Source: Zizania palustris
Lineage: Eukaryota; Streptophyta; Magnoliopsida; Poales; Poaceae
DNA length: 64,000 nt
NCBI GenBank assembly: GCA_019279435.1
Contig: JAAALK010000289.1
Span: forward strand, 84,909,023-84,973,022
Direction: 5' to 3'
Part shown: positions 33,206-45,559 of the stretch, piece after piece
How positions within the stretch are numbered: the stretch's first letter is position 1
How the letters are laid out: each line of letters begins with the position of its first letter
Program-made: the position numbers and the translations under genes
Notes under the pieces: model-generated
What the model was told of the DNA's origin: nothing
Seen by the model: the letters and a program-made list of their open reading frames with translations, nothing else
Database searches by the model: none

Positions 33206-33399
33206 ACTTAGTTCTAAAAGCTAGTTCTCTGCCACTCACTGCACTTCAAAGAGCACTTGCGGAGGGAGTTTCGGAGTCTAAAGATTCCGCGCACCCTTCG
33301 GTAAGGGGCTTCCAAGTGTAGTTCAAAGGCCTTTTCTCGCCTTCCCAAATCATTTGAAATTTGAGGTCTTCGGACCTTAACTTTGTAAGCCATACCTCC

Positions 33400-34900
33400 C
33401 AAGCAGAGCCTAGCCACCGAACCTCCCCGAAGGTCCCCTCAGACCAATGGTGCAGGACCATCAGCCATTCCACAAACTCCCGAAGTGGTCATCAGACCTC
33501 GAGCACCCAGAGTTCCCCGAGCAGTTCCCTCGGTGCTTCGAACTGATTATCCTAGTTCTCAAGACCCAGAGGCCCCCTCCGGAGGAAGCGAAGACCTTCC
33601 TGAGGACGTGGCTACCCAGGTAGCGCAGCTTCAGGAGGAAGTAGCAAGGTGGAGGCAAGAGGCTGCAAATAGCCTTCACCCTCAAGCCTTCACCCTTGCT
33701 TCGGAGGTGTCTCAAGACGACGGTCCTGATAATTATCCCGAAGCTCTTCGAGTCCCAGAGGATGCCGAGAATGCATCCTTCAACGATGAATCTCCGTTAC
33801 ATCCAGACTTGCAGAAGGTTCTCTTTGACCCTAGGTTCAAAGCCTCGAAGTTGCACAAATACTTCGGTGGGTCCAACCCCGGAGAGTTCTCTCGTTCTTA
33901 TGCCCTGGCAATAGAAGCCAGCGGAGGGGTGCGGAACACAATGGAGAAATGCTTCCCCCTCGCGTTGGAAGGTGTGGCTCTCCGATGGTTCTGGTCTCTA
34001 AAGCTAGAATCAATCAGGTCATGGGAGCATCTAAAAAGGAAGTTCGTGAGTAACTTCCAGGGTACGTTTGTAGCCCCGATGTCCACGGGAAGCCAGTTCC
34101 AGGTGAAGCAGCAAGCAGGAGACACCCTTCGGGAGTACATTACACGCTTCACCCACACCAAGTCCCACATTAAAGGCTTGCCTACCTCTTCGGTAGTGGA
34201 CGTGGTGCATGAAGGGGTGTTAAACCCAGACCTCCTAAGCAGACTTCACCAGAAGTCAGTGTCATCTGTAGCACAGCTAATGGCATACTTCGAATAGTAT
34301 GCCAAGGCAGAAGAAGGCTGCCTCTGAAAAACTGTGGTGCCTGCACCAGTCCTCCTTCGAGAAGTGAAGACGGAGCCAGAAGTCCCGACTCCTCTGTAAG
34401 CCCCCCTTGATAATCGCTTTAATGATCATAGAAGTGGAAAGAACCACTTTTGCTCCAAGGTGTTAAATATTTCACCCTCCGCCCCGATTATGCCTTTCAA
34501 CATTCAACAGGCACAAGCTAACAAGGCTAGTACCTCGAAGCCCCAAGAAAAGACGACTGGCAGGCACCAGGCTTTCTTCTATCGTGTACATGGCGAAAAT
34601 AGAAGCCATGACACAAAAGATTGTAAGTCCATATTGACCCTTCTGGGTGAGTATTTAGGGCGAAGCTCAGGGCGAGGTACTTCGGATCGGGCCCCACCAG
34701 CAGTGCGTTCGGAGCCTATACAAGCTGTGGCCCGGGCCAACAATCTTGAAGCACCGATGCAGATCCCAGTGGCAAACATTATGCCACCACTGAAGCAGGA
34801 GGATCCCCAAGATCGCGGCAAGAGGGTGGTCCTGCCCATCTCTGGAGAGGGACTCTCGGTAATATGTCAAAACGACAGCGGAGGGACTATGTTCGCGAAG
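33400..34900 (+). pseudogene. T3 gag
   Basis: An open frame from about 33449 to 34297 reads a Ty3-type Gag: a coiled-coil-like VAQLQEEVARWRQEA, then FDPRFKASKLHKYFGGSNP, ALRWFWSLKLESIRSWEHL and QQAGDTLREYITRF, which is the retrotransposon gag domain (PF03732, recalled). No plausible ATG opens this frame: a listed GTG start at 33485 is not credible in a plant. Beyond 34297 the frame goes on with stops to about 34900 and includes FYRVHGENRSHDTKDC, the plant gypsy nucleocapsid-type motif. Product is not expected. Confidence 0.78.
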
Positions 34901-35450
34901 TAGGGCATATAGGGACCTCAAGCTCGGCTGTAGAAATGCCTGAGTGGTCCCATGTACCTATTTCTTTTACTGCCCACGATGTTGTAGGTTTGAAATTCCC
35001 CCATGCTAACCCCCTTGTCGTTTCAGCTGATATAGCGGGAGTTGAAGTCCGAAGGATATTGGTGGACGGTGGAAGCTTCGCAGATATACTCTTCGTCCAG
35101 GCCTTCGACCAGATGTGCATTCCCCAAAGACACTTACTTCCGGTAGCTCGCCCACTCCAAGGTTTCACAGGTCCTCCTCTCGATGCCCTCGGTTAGATAG
35201 GTCTCGAGGTTGCCTTCGGAGAGGGGCCCCTGGCTACAGTTGAGGAGGTTATCTTCGATGTCGTCGACGCCTCGTACGCCTACAATGCAATCTTCGGGAG
35301 GGGAATGCTAAAGCAATTCGGAGCTGTAGCACATCATAACTATCTATGTCTCAAGATGCCCACGCAAGGTGGAGTTCTCACTATTTCAGGAGACCAAGCT
35401 ACAACCCGGAGAGCGGAGTACAGCCATGGTCCATCTCTGGACCCTCGGTA
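34860..35450 (+). pseudogene. T3 protease
   Basis: Frame at 34864-35196 reads MPEWSHVPISFTAHDVVGL, then VEVRRILVDGGSFADILFV, with the aspartic protease motif DGGS (family usually DGGSSADI). It continues with FTGPPLDALG and, after a stop, IGLEVAFGEGPLATVEEV and YNAIFGRGMLKQFGAV. It would cleave Gag-Pol. One stop at 35194-35196 and later ones break it. Confidence 0.75.
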
Positions 35451-35599
35451 GGTGAATAGTGTGCTGGAGTATTCGGAGGAAGCTTTGGGGTCCTCAGACC
35501 GCTCGAAGGGCCCTTCCCTAAAGCCAAGCCCAGAAGGTGATGTGATCACAAAGATGATCCTAATAGATGGCAAGGAATATCCAATCCAATTTGGCAAGG

Positions 35600-36768
35600 G
35601 GCTACGTTTGTAAATATCTACTTCGCTGGAGGAAGTAGTTAAAGAAAACTTAGATATTTTCATGTGGACCGACCAAGATATCCCCGGGGTTGACCGGAGC
35701 ATCATCGAGCATAGTTTACTTGTCAATACGAAGACTCGACCAGTTCACCAGGGGCTCCGTAAGTTGTCAACTAAAAGGGCGGACCTCGCCAAGGCGGAGG
35801 TGGAGAAATTGCTGAGGGCTGGAATTATTAGGGAAGTAGCCCACACGGAGTGGTTGGCTAACCCCGTTTTTGTCAAGAAAAAGGGCTCTGGCAAGTGGCG
35901 CATGTGCATCGACTTCACGTCACTAAATAAAGCATGCCAGCGAGACCCCTACCCTATGCCCCGTATTGATCAACTTGTGGATTCAACGGCTGGCTCCGAA
36001 CTTCTAAGCTTCCTAGACGCATACTCCGGTTATCATCAAGTTTGGCTAAAACGTGAAGACGAAGCCAAGATGAGTTTCATAACTCCTTCTGGAGTATTTT
36101 GTTATGTTCGAATGCCTTTTGGCTTGCAGAATGTCGGGGCTACTTTTTCATGTCTTATTGCTAAGGCTCTAGGTCACCAAATAGGCCGAAACTTTTGAGA
36201 GCCTCCGAGCATGTGGAGTTCGCCTCAATCCTGAAAAATGTATATTCAGGGTGCAAGCAGGAAAATTGCTAGGGTACTTAGTTTTGAGTAGAGGAATCGA
36301 AGCTAGCCCGACACATATAAGTGCACTGCAAAGAATGGCTCCACCAGAAAATCTGAAGCAAGTCCAAAAGCTGACAGGACGGCTCGTAGCCCTTAGTAGA
36401 TTCCTGGCCAGATCAACAGAACGAAGCCTCCCAATATTTAAAGCCCTAAAAGGGTCCGAGAGTTTCAAATGGACGCCAGAATGCCAGAAAAGCTTCGATG
36501 AAATTAAAGATTATCTTGGAAATCTATCAACACTTACTGTGCCCCTCCTAGAAGAAACTCTCCTTCTTTATCTTGAAGCAACAGGCTCTGTAAAGTACAG
36601 TGCTGGTCAGGGAAGTAGATCTTAAAGGAAAACTGGTGTAGAACCCAGTATACTTCGTCTCAGAAGCTTTGTCCGGAGCAAAGAAAAGATACTCCGAGCT
36701 CAAAAAATTTGTTTATGCTTTGGTAATGGCCTCGCGGAAGCTAAGGCATTACTTCTTAGCACATAATC
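35600..36768 (+). pseudogene. T3 reverse transcriptase, active-site block deleted
   Basis: The frame reads ENLDIFMWTDQDIPG, AEVEKLLRAGIIREV, WRMCIDFTSLNKAC, LLSFLDAYSGYHQV (first catalytic Asp present) and MPFGLQNVGATFSCL. It then reads AKALGHQIGRNF and stops at 36196-36198. In the next frame TFESLRACGVRLNPEKC follows at once. In this family the segment between them contains the YVDD active site, about 20-25 codons, so it has been removed near 36190. Downstream reads AGKLLGYLVLSRGIEASP and the connection domain, to the solo LTR at 36769. Confidence 0.85.
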
Positions 36769-39549
36769 TGTGGGATCATAATGGCGACTAGAGAGGGGTG
36801 AATAAGCGCCTCGACACTTTCTTGCGAATGTGATGGCCTGTTCAGATCATCCAACGCACCTCTAGAGATTCAGATTTCAAGGTTAAGCCAACCAAAACAA
36901 ATCAAAGCACTAATATCTTTACTAATTCACAAAACTTGATTTACCCTTGAGCTTGACAATCAAGCAACAACAGATTCAGTTCTAAGAGGTCAGACCAACA
37001 CTATCAAATATAACATCCTGATTCATTTGAATAACCTAGCAATGAAATCAAGTATAAGCTCAAGCTAATCACTGAATTTGAAAATGGACTTCTGAAATTG
37101 TCAAACAAAAGTTGTTACTGAAATTTTTCTGCAAACACTCCCTTACAGTAGCACCTTCAGTAATACACAGCTATAGTAGCATGACCAAAACGATATGCAA
37201 CTAGAACAAAATTTTCTAAGAAAAGAATCACAAGACCTGTAGAATCTGAATTGTCTAATTGTTGTTTTTGTTCAGCAAGCTTTTGCCTAACCTCAAGTTC
37301 TCAAACAGGAAACTAATCCATAGTGATCACCACAAAAATATGCAAGAACAGACTATACATGGAGAGAATACAAACTTATCAATTCACAATTTGCATTCAC
37401 TTCTGATTCAGCATCATGAATTTCAATTTCACACTTACATGCATTGATTTCTAATCAAACCCTTTTCAGACTGCACTATTTCTCAGCTGAGAGTTGATTC
37501 AGGGAAAAAATAAAGATGCAAACCTAGAAATTTTAATGGACACAGAACAAAACTGATAATAGTAATTACTGTAGCAGGTTAGATATAAAAACAGTAATGA
37601 ATTAACTGGACCAAATTCATTCAAGAAACTGAAAATCTGATCAAATTTCAATAGTAAACTGATTTCAGTGCAAAACTACTGCTGAACCTCCTTGTCTAAC
37701 AAATAAAGATAGAAAACTATTCAAAGTAAAAGTACTAACTGAGATATCTGAACTCTGAAAACAAATAGTGACTGGACATAGAGATACATTTCAGTAATTC
37801 AAGTAAATTTAATAGCCAACAACAAGAATTCAAAGTGAACACTATTGATGACCTATGTAGAATATACTTACTAATAAAACGTACCCTGGACAATTTAACT
37901 CAGTACACAAAATGGGGACAAAACAGAGGTAACAATTCATCTATAGCTCTGAAAATGTCTGAAAATACTCTCACTCAAATGGCATAGAACCAATCAGTTT
38001 TGAAGAAAATTTAAATCAGACTTGTGCTGAAAACAGCAAAGAAGTATGTGAACTCAAATTAACACAATACTTCAGAACTACTTTCTTGTGAAGAACATCA
38101 AGTTCAGACCTGAACTGTGATGAGAAGAACAACCACAAGCAAATTCAGTTTATGGATAAAACAGTACTCAGAATCAATTGAAGAAAAACTCGACAACAAC
38201 CTTTTAGAGAATCAACTGCAGCAAATGTGATCCAACTTGAGGAGTATACAGAGAACTACAGTAGACTAACACAGATGAAAGCTCACTTAAGACAAGTTAA
38301 ACAGTTTAGAATCAGATAGTTCTACTTGGCAAACACATCACATTTCATTCAAGAAGTTTCTGATCTAAAAACTCCCTCAAATACCCATAGACATTTCAGA
38401 AGAAAAGAAGAAACAACACAGTAAAATACTGAATCAAAACTTCTCACCAAACTTAATACAGAATATGCTTTGAAGAAGTGAATATTGAAGCCTCTATAGC
38501 AAAACTAGAACCAGGGATTAACACATAACAGTACTGATTAATGGATATAGGAATATCACCAGAACATTTTACAGAAAGCTTACAAGAAAAAATAATCACA
38601 GATTCTTTGGAAATCAACGAGTACCTGACAATCGCTGCTCAGTTCTTCCTCTAAATCTGCCTAGCAAAGCTTCTTGCTCGCTGTAGCGCATCCAGGAAAA
38701 TTGGCTGAATCAGTACAGTGTTGCCGAAATCGCTGTTACAGATCATATGATTTCACGCGAGACACTGTAGCATATCAAAAATCCCCATACGAACAGTGTT
38801 TACTCTCGTGTAATTTCATCAAAAATGCTGTCAAAAGTTCTCTCTAGAAGACAGCCATGGAGGGGATAATATCCCTTAAGAAAGCATCTTCTAGAAGCTA
38901 CTTTTACATAAAACCCCTTGTGCAATTTCAAAAATGCATATTCTGAAAATTACCCTATTAGTCCTAAAAGAAAAATTACAAATAGACTCCACTTTTAATA
39001 TATTTTCAGAGTAGAACCACTCTAAAAATATACCAAAAGAATACACTATAAAACTGAAATATTCAAACTAACACTAAACTCATATTTATTGAATTAACAA
39101 AAAAACATTTAATGTTTCAACGGTTTTCAGAAAAACCGATAAAGCCTCCCTTGATCGTCAACGACCGTCGTCAGTCCACGAACTTGACTGCCAGCAAGTC
39201 TCTCCCGCTCTTGATCCCTCGAGCCGCCTTGTCACTTGAACTGTCTTCCCTTTCGCTGACTCGATCGACGCTTCATCTTGATCAACATTCCACTCACGTC
39301 CTGTTCGACCTCCATGCGTACATCTGAGTCCACTATCGACTTCGACTGACACCCTCGACCATCTGGCATTAGACTCCTCATCTAACCTTGATCCTTTGCC
39401 ATCGATAGTTGATGAGTAACTCAAACCTGCACACACGAGAAAAACACAGACACACACATATCCAATACACCCAGACATAAACCCATGACACCATGTCAAT
39501 CACTCATCATTACCTTGAACCATAGTGACAAACCTCAGTATGTTCCTCA
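36769..39549 (-). mobile_element. Solo copia LTR in T3, 2.78 kb
   Basis: Minus-strand LTR beginning TGAGGAACATACTGAGG at 39549 and ending ..ATGATCCCACA at 36769. Both flanks carry TAATC (36764-36768 and 39550-39554). The ends are those of the copia C/D family, and no internal region is present, so this is a solo LTR left by recombination. It is about 0.6-0.85 kb longer than the C and D LTRs. No ORF of note lies in it. The T3 frame KLRHYFLAHNL/IVPTSYPLGD rejoins across it. Confidence 0.87.
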
Positions 39550-40250
39550 TAATCTAATTGTCCCTACCTCGTATCCCCTTGGTGATATGCTTCAGAGAAA
39601 AGACTCCACCGGTAGGATCCGAAAATGGGCTGTCGAGCTATCCCCCTTCGGTATTTCCTTCACGGCAAGAACAACTATCAAGTCCCAAGTCATAGCTAAC
39701 TTCGTGGCCAAGTGGACTCCATCCGCAGTTTGGGCTCCGGAAGAAACATCCGAAGGTCTGTGGACAATTTTTCTGATGGAGTCTATCAGGCATCTAGTGC
39801 TGGAGCTGGAGCTGTAATAATATCGCCGTTGGGACGGAAGGCCATGTATTCTGTGAGGCTCAACTTTAAGACCACCAACAATATTGCAGAATAGAAGGGA
39901 TCCTGCTAGGCCTCTGAAAGGCAAGGGCACTTGGAGCAACAAGAATTATAATAAAAACAGATTCCCAAGTCGTCGCAGGGCATGTTGACAAGAGCTTCCA
40001 AGTCAGGAATCCGCATCTAGCAAAGTATTTATAAGAAATCCGCAAGACTGAAGCATTGTTTAAAGGAATTTCTATTCGAAGCATCCCTCGAGTGGATAAT
40101 TAACTTGCAGATATTCTAGCGAAGGCTGCAGCCGGAGCATTGGACGTCCAGGAGGGCACTTTTTATGAAGAACTTATCAAGCCTACGGTGCATCAACTAC
40201 CCTCCACAGAAGTCCTTTGCATTCCAATCGCCGATTAGCGGACTCTAATT
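39550..40250 (+). pseudogene. T3 RNase H remainder
   Basis: Downstream of the solo LTR the frame reads NLIVPTSYPLGDMLQRKD, GRIRKWAVELSPFGIS and then an RNase H-like segment with GAGAVIISPLGRKAMYSV (shifted frame) and TNNIAE. Stops and shifts are frequent. It links RT with integrase in the Pol polyprotein. Confidence 0.72.
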
Positions 40251-41147
40251 TTGGATGTTTTGCAAAACAGTGCAGTTTCGTTAGAAGGTCCGGATTTCAG
40301 AAGGCTCCAAGTAAGGGCTCGAAATTATGAGCTTGTCAACGGAATACTTTATAAAGCCAGAGTTTGTTCTCCCCTACTCCGATGCATCTCACAACCCGAA
40401 GGCCAAGATATACTTCGGGAGATTCACGAAGGCCTGTGTGGCAGTCATCTAGCCCCTCGTGCTCTAGCGGGAAAGACACTTCGCTAGGGGCTTTATTGGC
40501 CAACAATTGTAAGAGATGCAGAAGAATTGGTTCGAACGTGCCAAGGGTGCTAGTGGATGGGTAGGTGGAGCCATCGTCCACCGACACCCCTTCAAGTTAT
40601 TGCTTTGGTATGGCCAATGGCGCGATGGGGAATGGATCTCATCGGCCCTTTTCTAATGGCAAAAGGCAACTTGAAGTTTGCAGTGGTAGCAATCGAATAT
40701 TTTTCTAAATGGGTCGAAGTTGAACCCCTAACTCCTATCACTTCAAGAAATGTACAAAAATTCTTTTGGAAGAATATCATTTGCAGGTTCGGAGTGCCTA
40801 GGGAGTTAACTGTTGATAATGGCACTCAATTTGAAGTCGAACCCTTTAAAGAGTTTTGCAAAGGCCTAGGCATCAACTTATGCTTCGCAGCTGTTCGGCA
40901 CCCCCAATCTAATGGAGCCATCAAGCGGGCAAATGGAAATATTCTCTCCGGTTTGAATCGAAGGATTGTTGGGTTAGCTAAGGGGCTATGGACCGAAGAG
41001 CTTTCTAACATTATATGGTCCATTTGGACCACTCATGCTTGGTCCACGGGCTTCACCCCATTTAGGTTGTTATTCGGAGATGAGGCCATGACTCTTACAG
41101 AGCTTAAACAAAGCTTAAACAAAGCTTTGTTTCAGAAGCATCTGTAA
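40251..41147 (+). pseudogene. T3 integrase, catalytic Glu changed to Lys
   Basis: Frame 40251-40487 reads the zinc-binding part (EIHEGLCGSH, then LVRTCQGC in the next frame near 40530). The frame 40557-41147 reads WGMDLIGPF (first catalytic Asp), ELTVDNGTQF (second Asp) and then HPQSNGAIKRANG. T1 has VERANG there, so the catalytic Glu is Lys (codon aag at about 40922-40924). After this the core is open to 41147 and ends SLNKALFQKHL. A stop at 40485-40487 separates the zinc part from the core. Confidence 0.83.
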
Positions 41148-41530
41148 AAGAGCCGAAGGTGGCCAAATCCTACAGATTCCAGGCTCTAGCTTGTTAGGAT
41201 CCGTAGAAGAGTCTAAGGACTTTAAAAGAACAGATTTCTGACCTCTGGGTTCGATTGTTCGAAGCATCTGTAAAAGAGCCGAAGGTGGCCAAATCCTACG
41301 GATTCCAGGCTCCGACTTGTTAGTATCCGTAAAAGAGTCTAAGGACATTAAAAGAACATATTCCTGGCCTTCGGGTTTGAAGCATCTGTAAAAAGGCCAA
41401 AGGTCGCCAAATCATATGGATTCCAAGCTCCAGCTTGTTAGGATCCGTAGAAGAGTCTAAAGACTTTAAAAGAACAGATTTCCGGCCTCCGGGTTCGAAG
41501 CATTTGTAAAAGAGTCATAGGTGACCTAAC
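41130..41530 (+). repeat. About 130 bp tandem repeat in T3 spacer
   Basis: Three units with gcatctgtaaaagagccgaaggtgg, gattccaggctc and ttgttaggatccgtagaag start near 41132, 41264 and 41376. It lies in the same position as the T1 array at 833-1075 and shares its core word. From 41530 to 42024 I see no gene. Confidence 0.7.
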
Positions 41531-42023
41531 AATAAAGTTTCTAGGCTCTGTCCCAATGAAACACTTCTTAAAGTCCTAAGCGACTATTATTGGATCTTAC
41601 AAGTATAGACTTAGTTCCGAAATTTATAAACATCCCAATACGAACGTGCAGTTCGAAGAACTCTACGAAAGAGTAGAATAGGATTACCAAGTGTTATGCG
41701 AAGCATTAGGTTGTTATATCAATCATTGTGTCCGACGGACCCTATCACATTGCATATGGTCCCCCACCCACAAGGAGGGGCGGGGGAGTAAGGAACAGTC
41801 AAGTGATGCTTCTGAAACATATCATATTAATTGGGTAATCATATTACATTACATCATGAAAAATTCTGGTCTAAGCCTAAATAAAAGCGGAGACCCCTCC
41901 GACCTCTAGAGCTACCCCTAGGACAACTTCGGTCTTCGGAGCCTGGATTTCTCAAAACTTTCCTCTTAGTCCGAGTGCCTTTCTTCTTCGAAGCTCGCAT
42001 CTTTTTCTGCTCTTCTTGAAGTT

Positions 42024-45000
42024 CAGCCTAGGATAGAAGTTTTTCAGAGCTAGCCTCCGTTGGGTATTCGACTTGGTACACCGAGTCAGACCAATTTACA
42101 TACTCTGAGGACGAAGATGCTACTTCCTTATCCTCTTCTTTAATATAAGGTAGGACTTTGCTATGAATGTTAGGTGCTATTTCCCCTTGCTCCCCTCGAG
42201 GAACAGAAAAATGCGAACGCTGGTAAGGCCTTAAGCTTTCGAGGATAGTCCACTGTTGGCGAAGCCCTTTGTTAAGCTCTAATACTTCGAGGTCAGGCTT
42301 CGAAGTATATAACAAAACATAAAAATAAACATCCAAGCAAAGACTTCTCATTTATAAACTTTTCATTCATTAAGATAAAAGGGCATTACAAGACTTCCTA
42401 TACATGTTTAAGCGCCCTACGAGCTAGACGTGTGGGTCGGTTGGCGGAGCTGGTGGAGTCAGAGCCGGAGGCTTCATCTGATCTTGCTTCTGCCGACGGG
42501 CTTCATCGATCCAAGCCTTGGTCGCAGCTTCGTGATCTATTTTCTAGGTCGCCCGAAAGGCTTCCCAAGTAGAAGCCACGTCCAAAGAAGGTCACAGCAA
42601 GTCCTCGTTGATGAAGCCTGCTGGCTTCGAACCCCTCACTAGAGCAACAGAGATCCTGACAACTTCAAGGTGTCGAAGGACTCCGATACTGGCTACTTGC
42701 CCGAAGATCTCTCCGTAGCGAGTCCCGGAGCCCTTCTTCATCTTTGTCGCCGCTTGGATCATCTTCAGCTTCCTGTCGAGAGGCTCACTTACTGCAGATG
42801 AAGACGAGGGGCACATCGTGCCAAAATATTCCAAGACACCCCGGAGGGTATCCAGAGTTTGATCAGCAATCACAATGTGCTTTGCCTCGGCCTCCGTCAG
42901 CTCAGAAGAAAAAGCGGAGACCTTAGCTACCCTTGATATCAAAGAATTCTTTGAGCCAGCACTTGTTTGACTGAATCTTGAAGCTCTACAAGCTGTGCAC
43001 TGGAGTCTGACTCTGCTCGTCGAAGCCTTTCAACCTCAGCCCTTAGCACCACGCGCTCGGCTTAGATTTCTTCTATTGAAGATTTGAGTGTAGCGCAGGT
43101 CTACTATTCGTCCCGGAGTGCTTCCTCTGTAATGGCCTTAGCCCTCCACTCTTCGAGGATCTCCTCCTCCAGTTGCAAAGTCTTGTCCTCAGAGCCCTTA
43201 AGAACATTATGGAGGGTTGTAACCTTCCTCTTGATCCAATTGGTTTCGAGCTCATTGGAAGTCACTGCCACTCTAGCAAGGATGAATTGCTGCAAAGAAG
43301 CAAAGTTAGTACAATACCGTTTTTATTAACTAAGTGTACTTATTGTATGTTGCATACCTGAACGGTAGCCCTTTCGAGGGCCAAGTCGAGCTCCGATTCA
43401 CTGGCCTCGCTTAAGACAGAGACCAGCTTGGAGTTCCCGACCTCTTGGCACTTATCTGCCAAGGGCTCCAAAAGGGCTCGGAGCCCTATCTGCTGCTATA
43501 GAAACAGAGCTAGTATCGGGAGCCAGGATATGGCCCGTTGATCATCTTTAGCAGGATCTTCTTCTGAATCTTCTACCGAAGGATCATTGGATGAGGGCGT
43601 CATCGTCAGTGAGGGGAGAAGGCCAAGGCCCGTCTTGCCCTTACCTCTCCCCGGTACAAAAACTAGAGTTGCTGCTTCGGCCGGAGTGGATCCTCCTTCG
43701 AGCGTTGTTCCTTTAGGCGGAGCCACATCACTTGAAACAACTTTGGTCGTTGGAGCCGCCACTTCAACCAGATCCTCATCTCTGAGAGGAACCGAAGCTC
43801 CATCATGAGACGGAGCCATGCTGCTCCTCGACACACCTGTAAGTACAAGGTATTCATTAAATGTCCATTAATGCACTAATGATGCACTGAAGTTGTTTCA
43901 GGAATTGAAAGGAAAAGTTGAAGGCATACCTTCGTCCAGTCCTTGAGGAAGAATTTCAGGGTCCCCTAGATACTCATACATCCGGAGGTATTCATCAAGG
44001 TCATCCCCCAGAGTTTGTGCAGGAATAGCCGATGTCAAAACCCTGACTTCCATCGCCACTAGTCCGATTACGGGCGAGTTAGGATTTCCTAACTCCACCC
44101 TAGGCTCAACTCCAGCTGGTTCGGAGGAGGCCTCCACTATGGCCTCCATAGTCTCCCGAGGGGGGTCTTCAGTTGCGGCATGAGATTCACCTTCATTTCC
44201 CCGCAACAGGTATTCTTCATGTTTCCTTCCCATCTGTATGTTCAAATCTTTCTCTTCCGATTCCTCCGAAGAGGAGCTCCAAATGCTGAGCAAAGATGGA
44301 GAAGAGGAAGGCCTATGGGGCTTGGCGGTCTTTTCCCCCCTCTTGATGGGAGTCTTGGCAACCTTCTTAGAGGTCTCGGCGGTGGTCTTCCTTTTTTGAG
44401 AGACTGCTCCGGTCAAGTCGAAGCTTGGCAGGGGAGGAGGCTCCATTCCAAGAGCACTCCAAACTCGGTTGGAGTGCTCCCAGCTTCCAACCAGCACCAC
44501 CCTTCGCTGCTTCTCTACCACCGTAGGGGCTGCAAGCACCCGTTCTGTGGCCTTGGCTATTTTATCTGGAGCCAATGCTAGCGGAGCCTCTAAAAACAGG
44601 TAACAATCTGTTAAGCATATTATTTGCTCTAATCAATGTTAATGTAGAAGATTCGAAGGATTATCTATGCTTCGAAGTTCACCCTCCAAAGCATTTTGGA
44701 ATGTGATCGGCCACTCAGCTCTGAGAGGAGGAATTCGGAGAGCAATGAATTCCTCGGCCAAGTCCCCCATGCTCATGCATTTGGCCACCGAAGAAAGCAA
44801 CCCAAGTCACATTGAGAGCAGGCTTGGATCCGGAGTTACTTCGGCTTCCATCCAGTACCATATCTCCTGTAGGGGCCCCGCAAGGCCGGAGTCTTCCCTG
44901 ACTTCAGCATTGAACCACCGGAGTATCCAATTGGTGTACCACCGGTCATTGATTGCTTTTGCTAGAAAGTGATTCAAGTGTTCCTTCCAGAGCTAGAAGT

Positions 45001-45559
45001 TGACGCTTTCGAAGGCAACTAACACTTTGGAGTCCCTAGGCCCGTCTTGTGGCTTTGGCTGGCAGGAGGCTTCGTGGGTTGCAGCGAAGATCTTAGACCA
45101 CCCTTCACACCCTTTAGATTGAAGAGCCCATTTGAAGACAGCCAATCTGGCGATGGTGTTTGGAGATAGTTGTGGCAAAGTAACATGGAACATGTCTAGT
45201 ACCTCTGCCAAGAAGTCAATCGCCGGAAGGCCTAGCCCCGCTTCGAAGAAGGCCTCGAAGACCACCACCTCTCTGCTCTGTGGCATCGAGGTCGCTTCTG
45301 TTCCAGGGACTCGAGTCCTCATCCCCGGACCCAACTTTCCATCTACCGCCTCCTCGATGGATTTTGCCGTGCTCATTGACTGCCCGAGGAAGAAGCTTTG
45401 CTTCAACGGCTTCTTGGACGGCGGGCGAAGTCCCCGTGGGTTTTTAGGCCAAGAACCCCCAGGGGCTCCCGCCATTGCTGCTGCTGCCGACGCAGCCCAG
45501 GCCTGCCTCTGCACCAAAGTTCCTGCTACGGCCGGCACCGTCGCACTGGTCCTCGCCAT
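42024..45559 (-). pseudogene. Tat-element antisense gene, T3 copy (PF04195-like)
   Basis: Exons in transcript order: 45559-44683, 44589-43930, 43836-43358, 43289 to about 42421 and about 42302-42024. Introns of about 70-120 bp lie where those of T1 and N lie. The start MARTSATVPAVAG is the first ATG after the TATA box at 45653-45667. Exon 1 has VVVFEAFFEAGLGLPA and LPQLSPNTIARLAVF; exon 2 has GSWEHSNRVW and a basic SQKRKTTAE; exon 3 is Ser/Glu-rich with RGKGKTGLG; exon 4 has a coiled coil and RGVLEYFGTM, FGQVASIGVLRHLEVVRI. Stops at 44993-44995 (exon 1), 43496-43498 (exon 3) and in exon 4 make it non-functional. Translation still matches the T1 copy closely outside the stops. Confidence 0.78.

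Noticed and set aside
33485..34297. GTG as the real start of T3 gag
   Set aside because: Plant genes do not normally start at GTG; the frame is open upstream. The start is undetermined.
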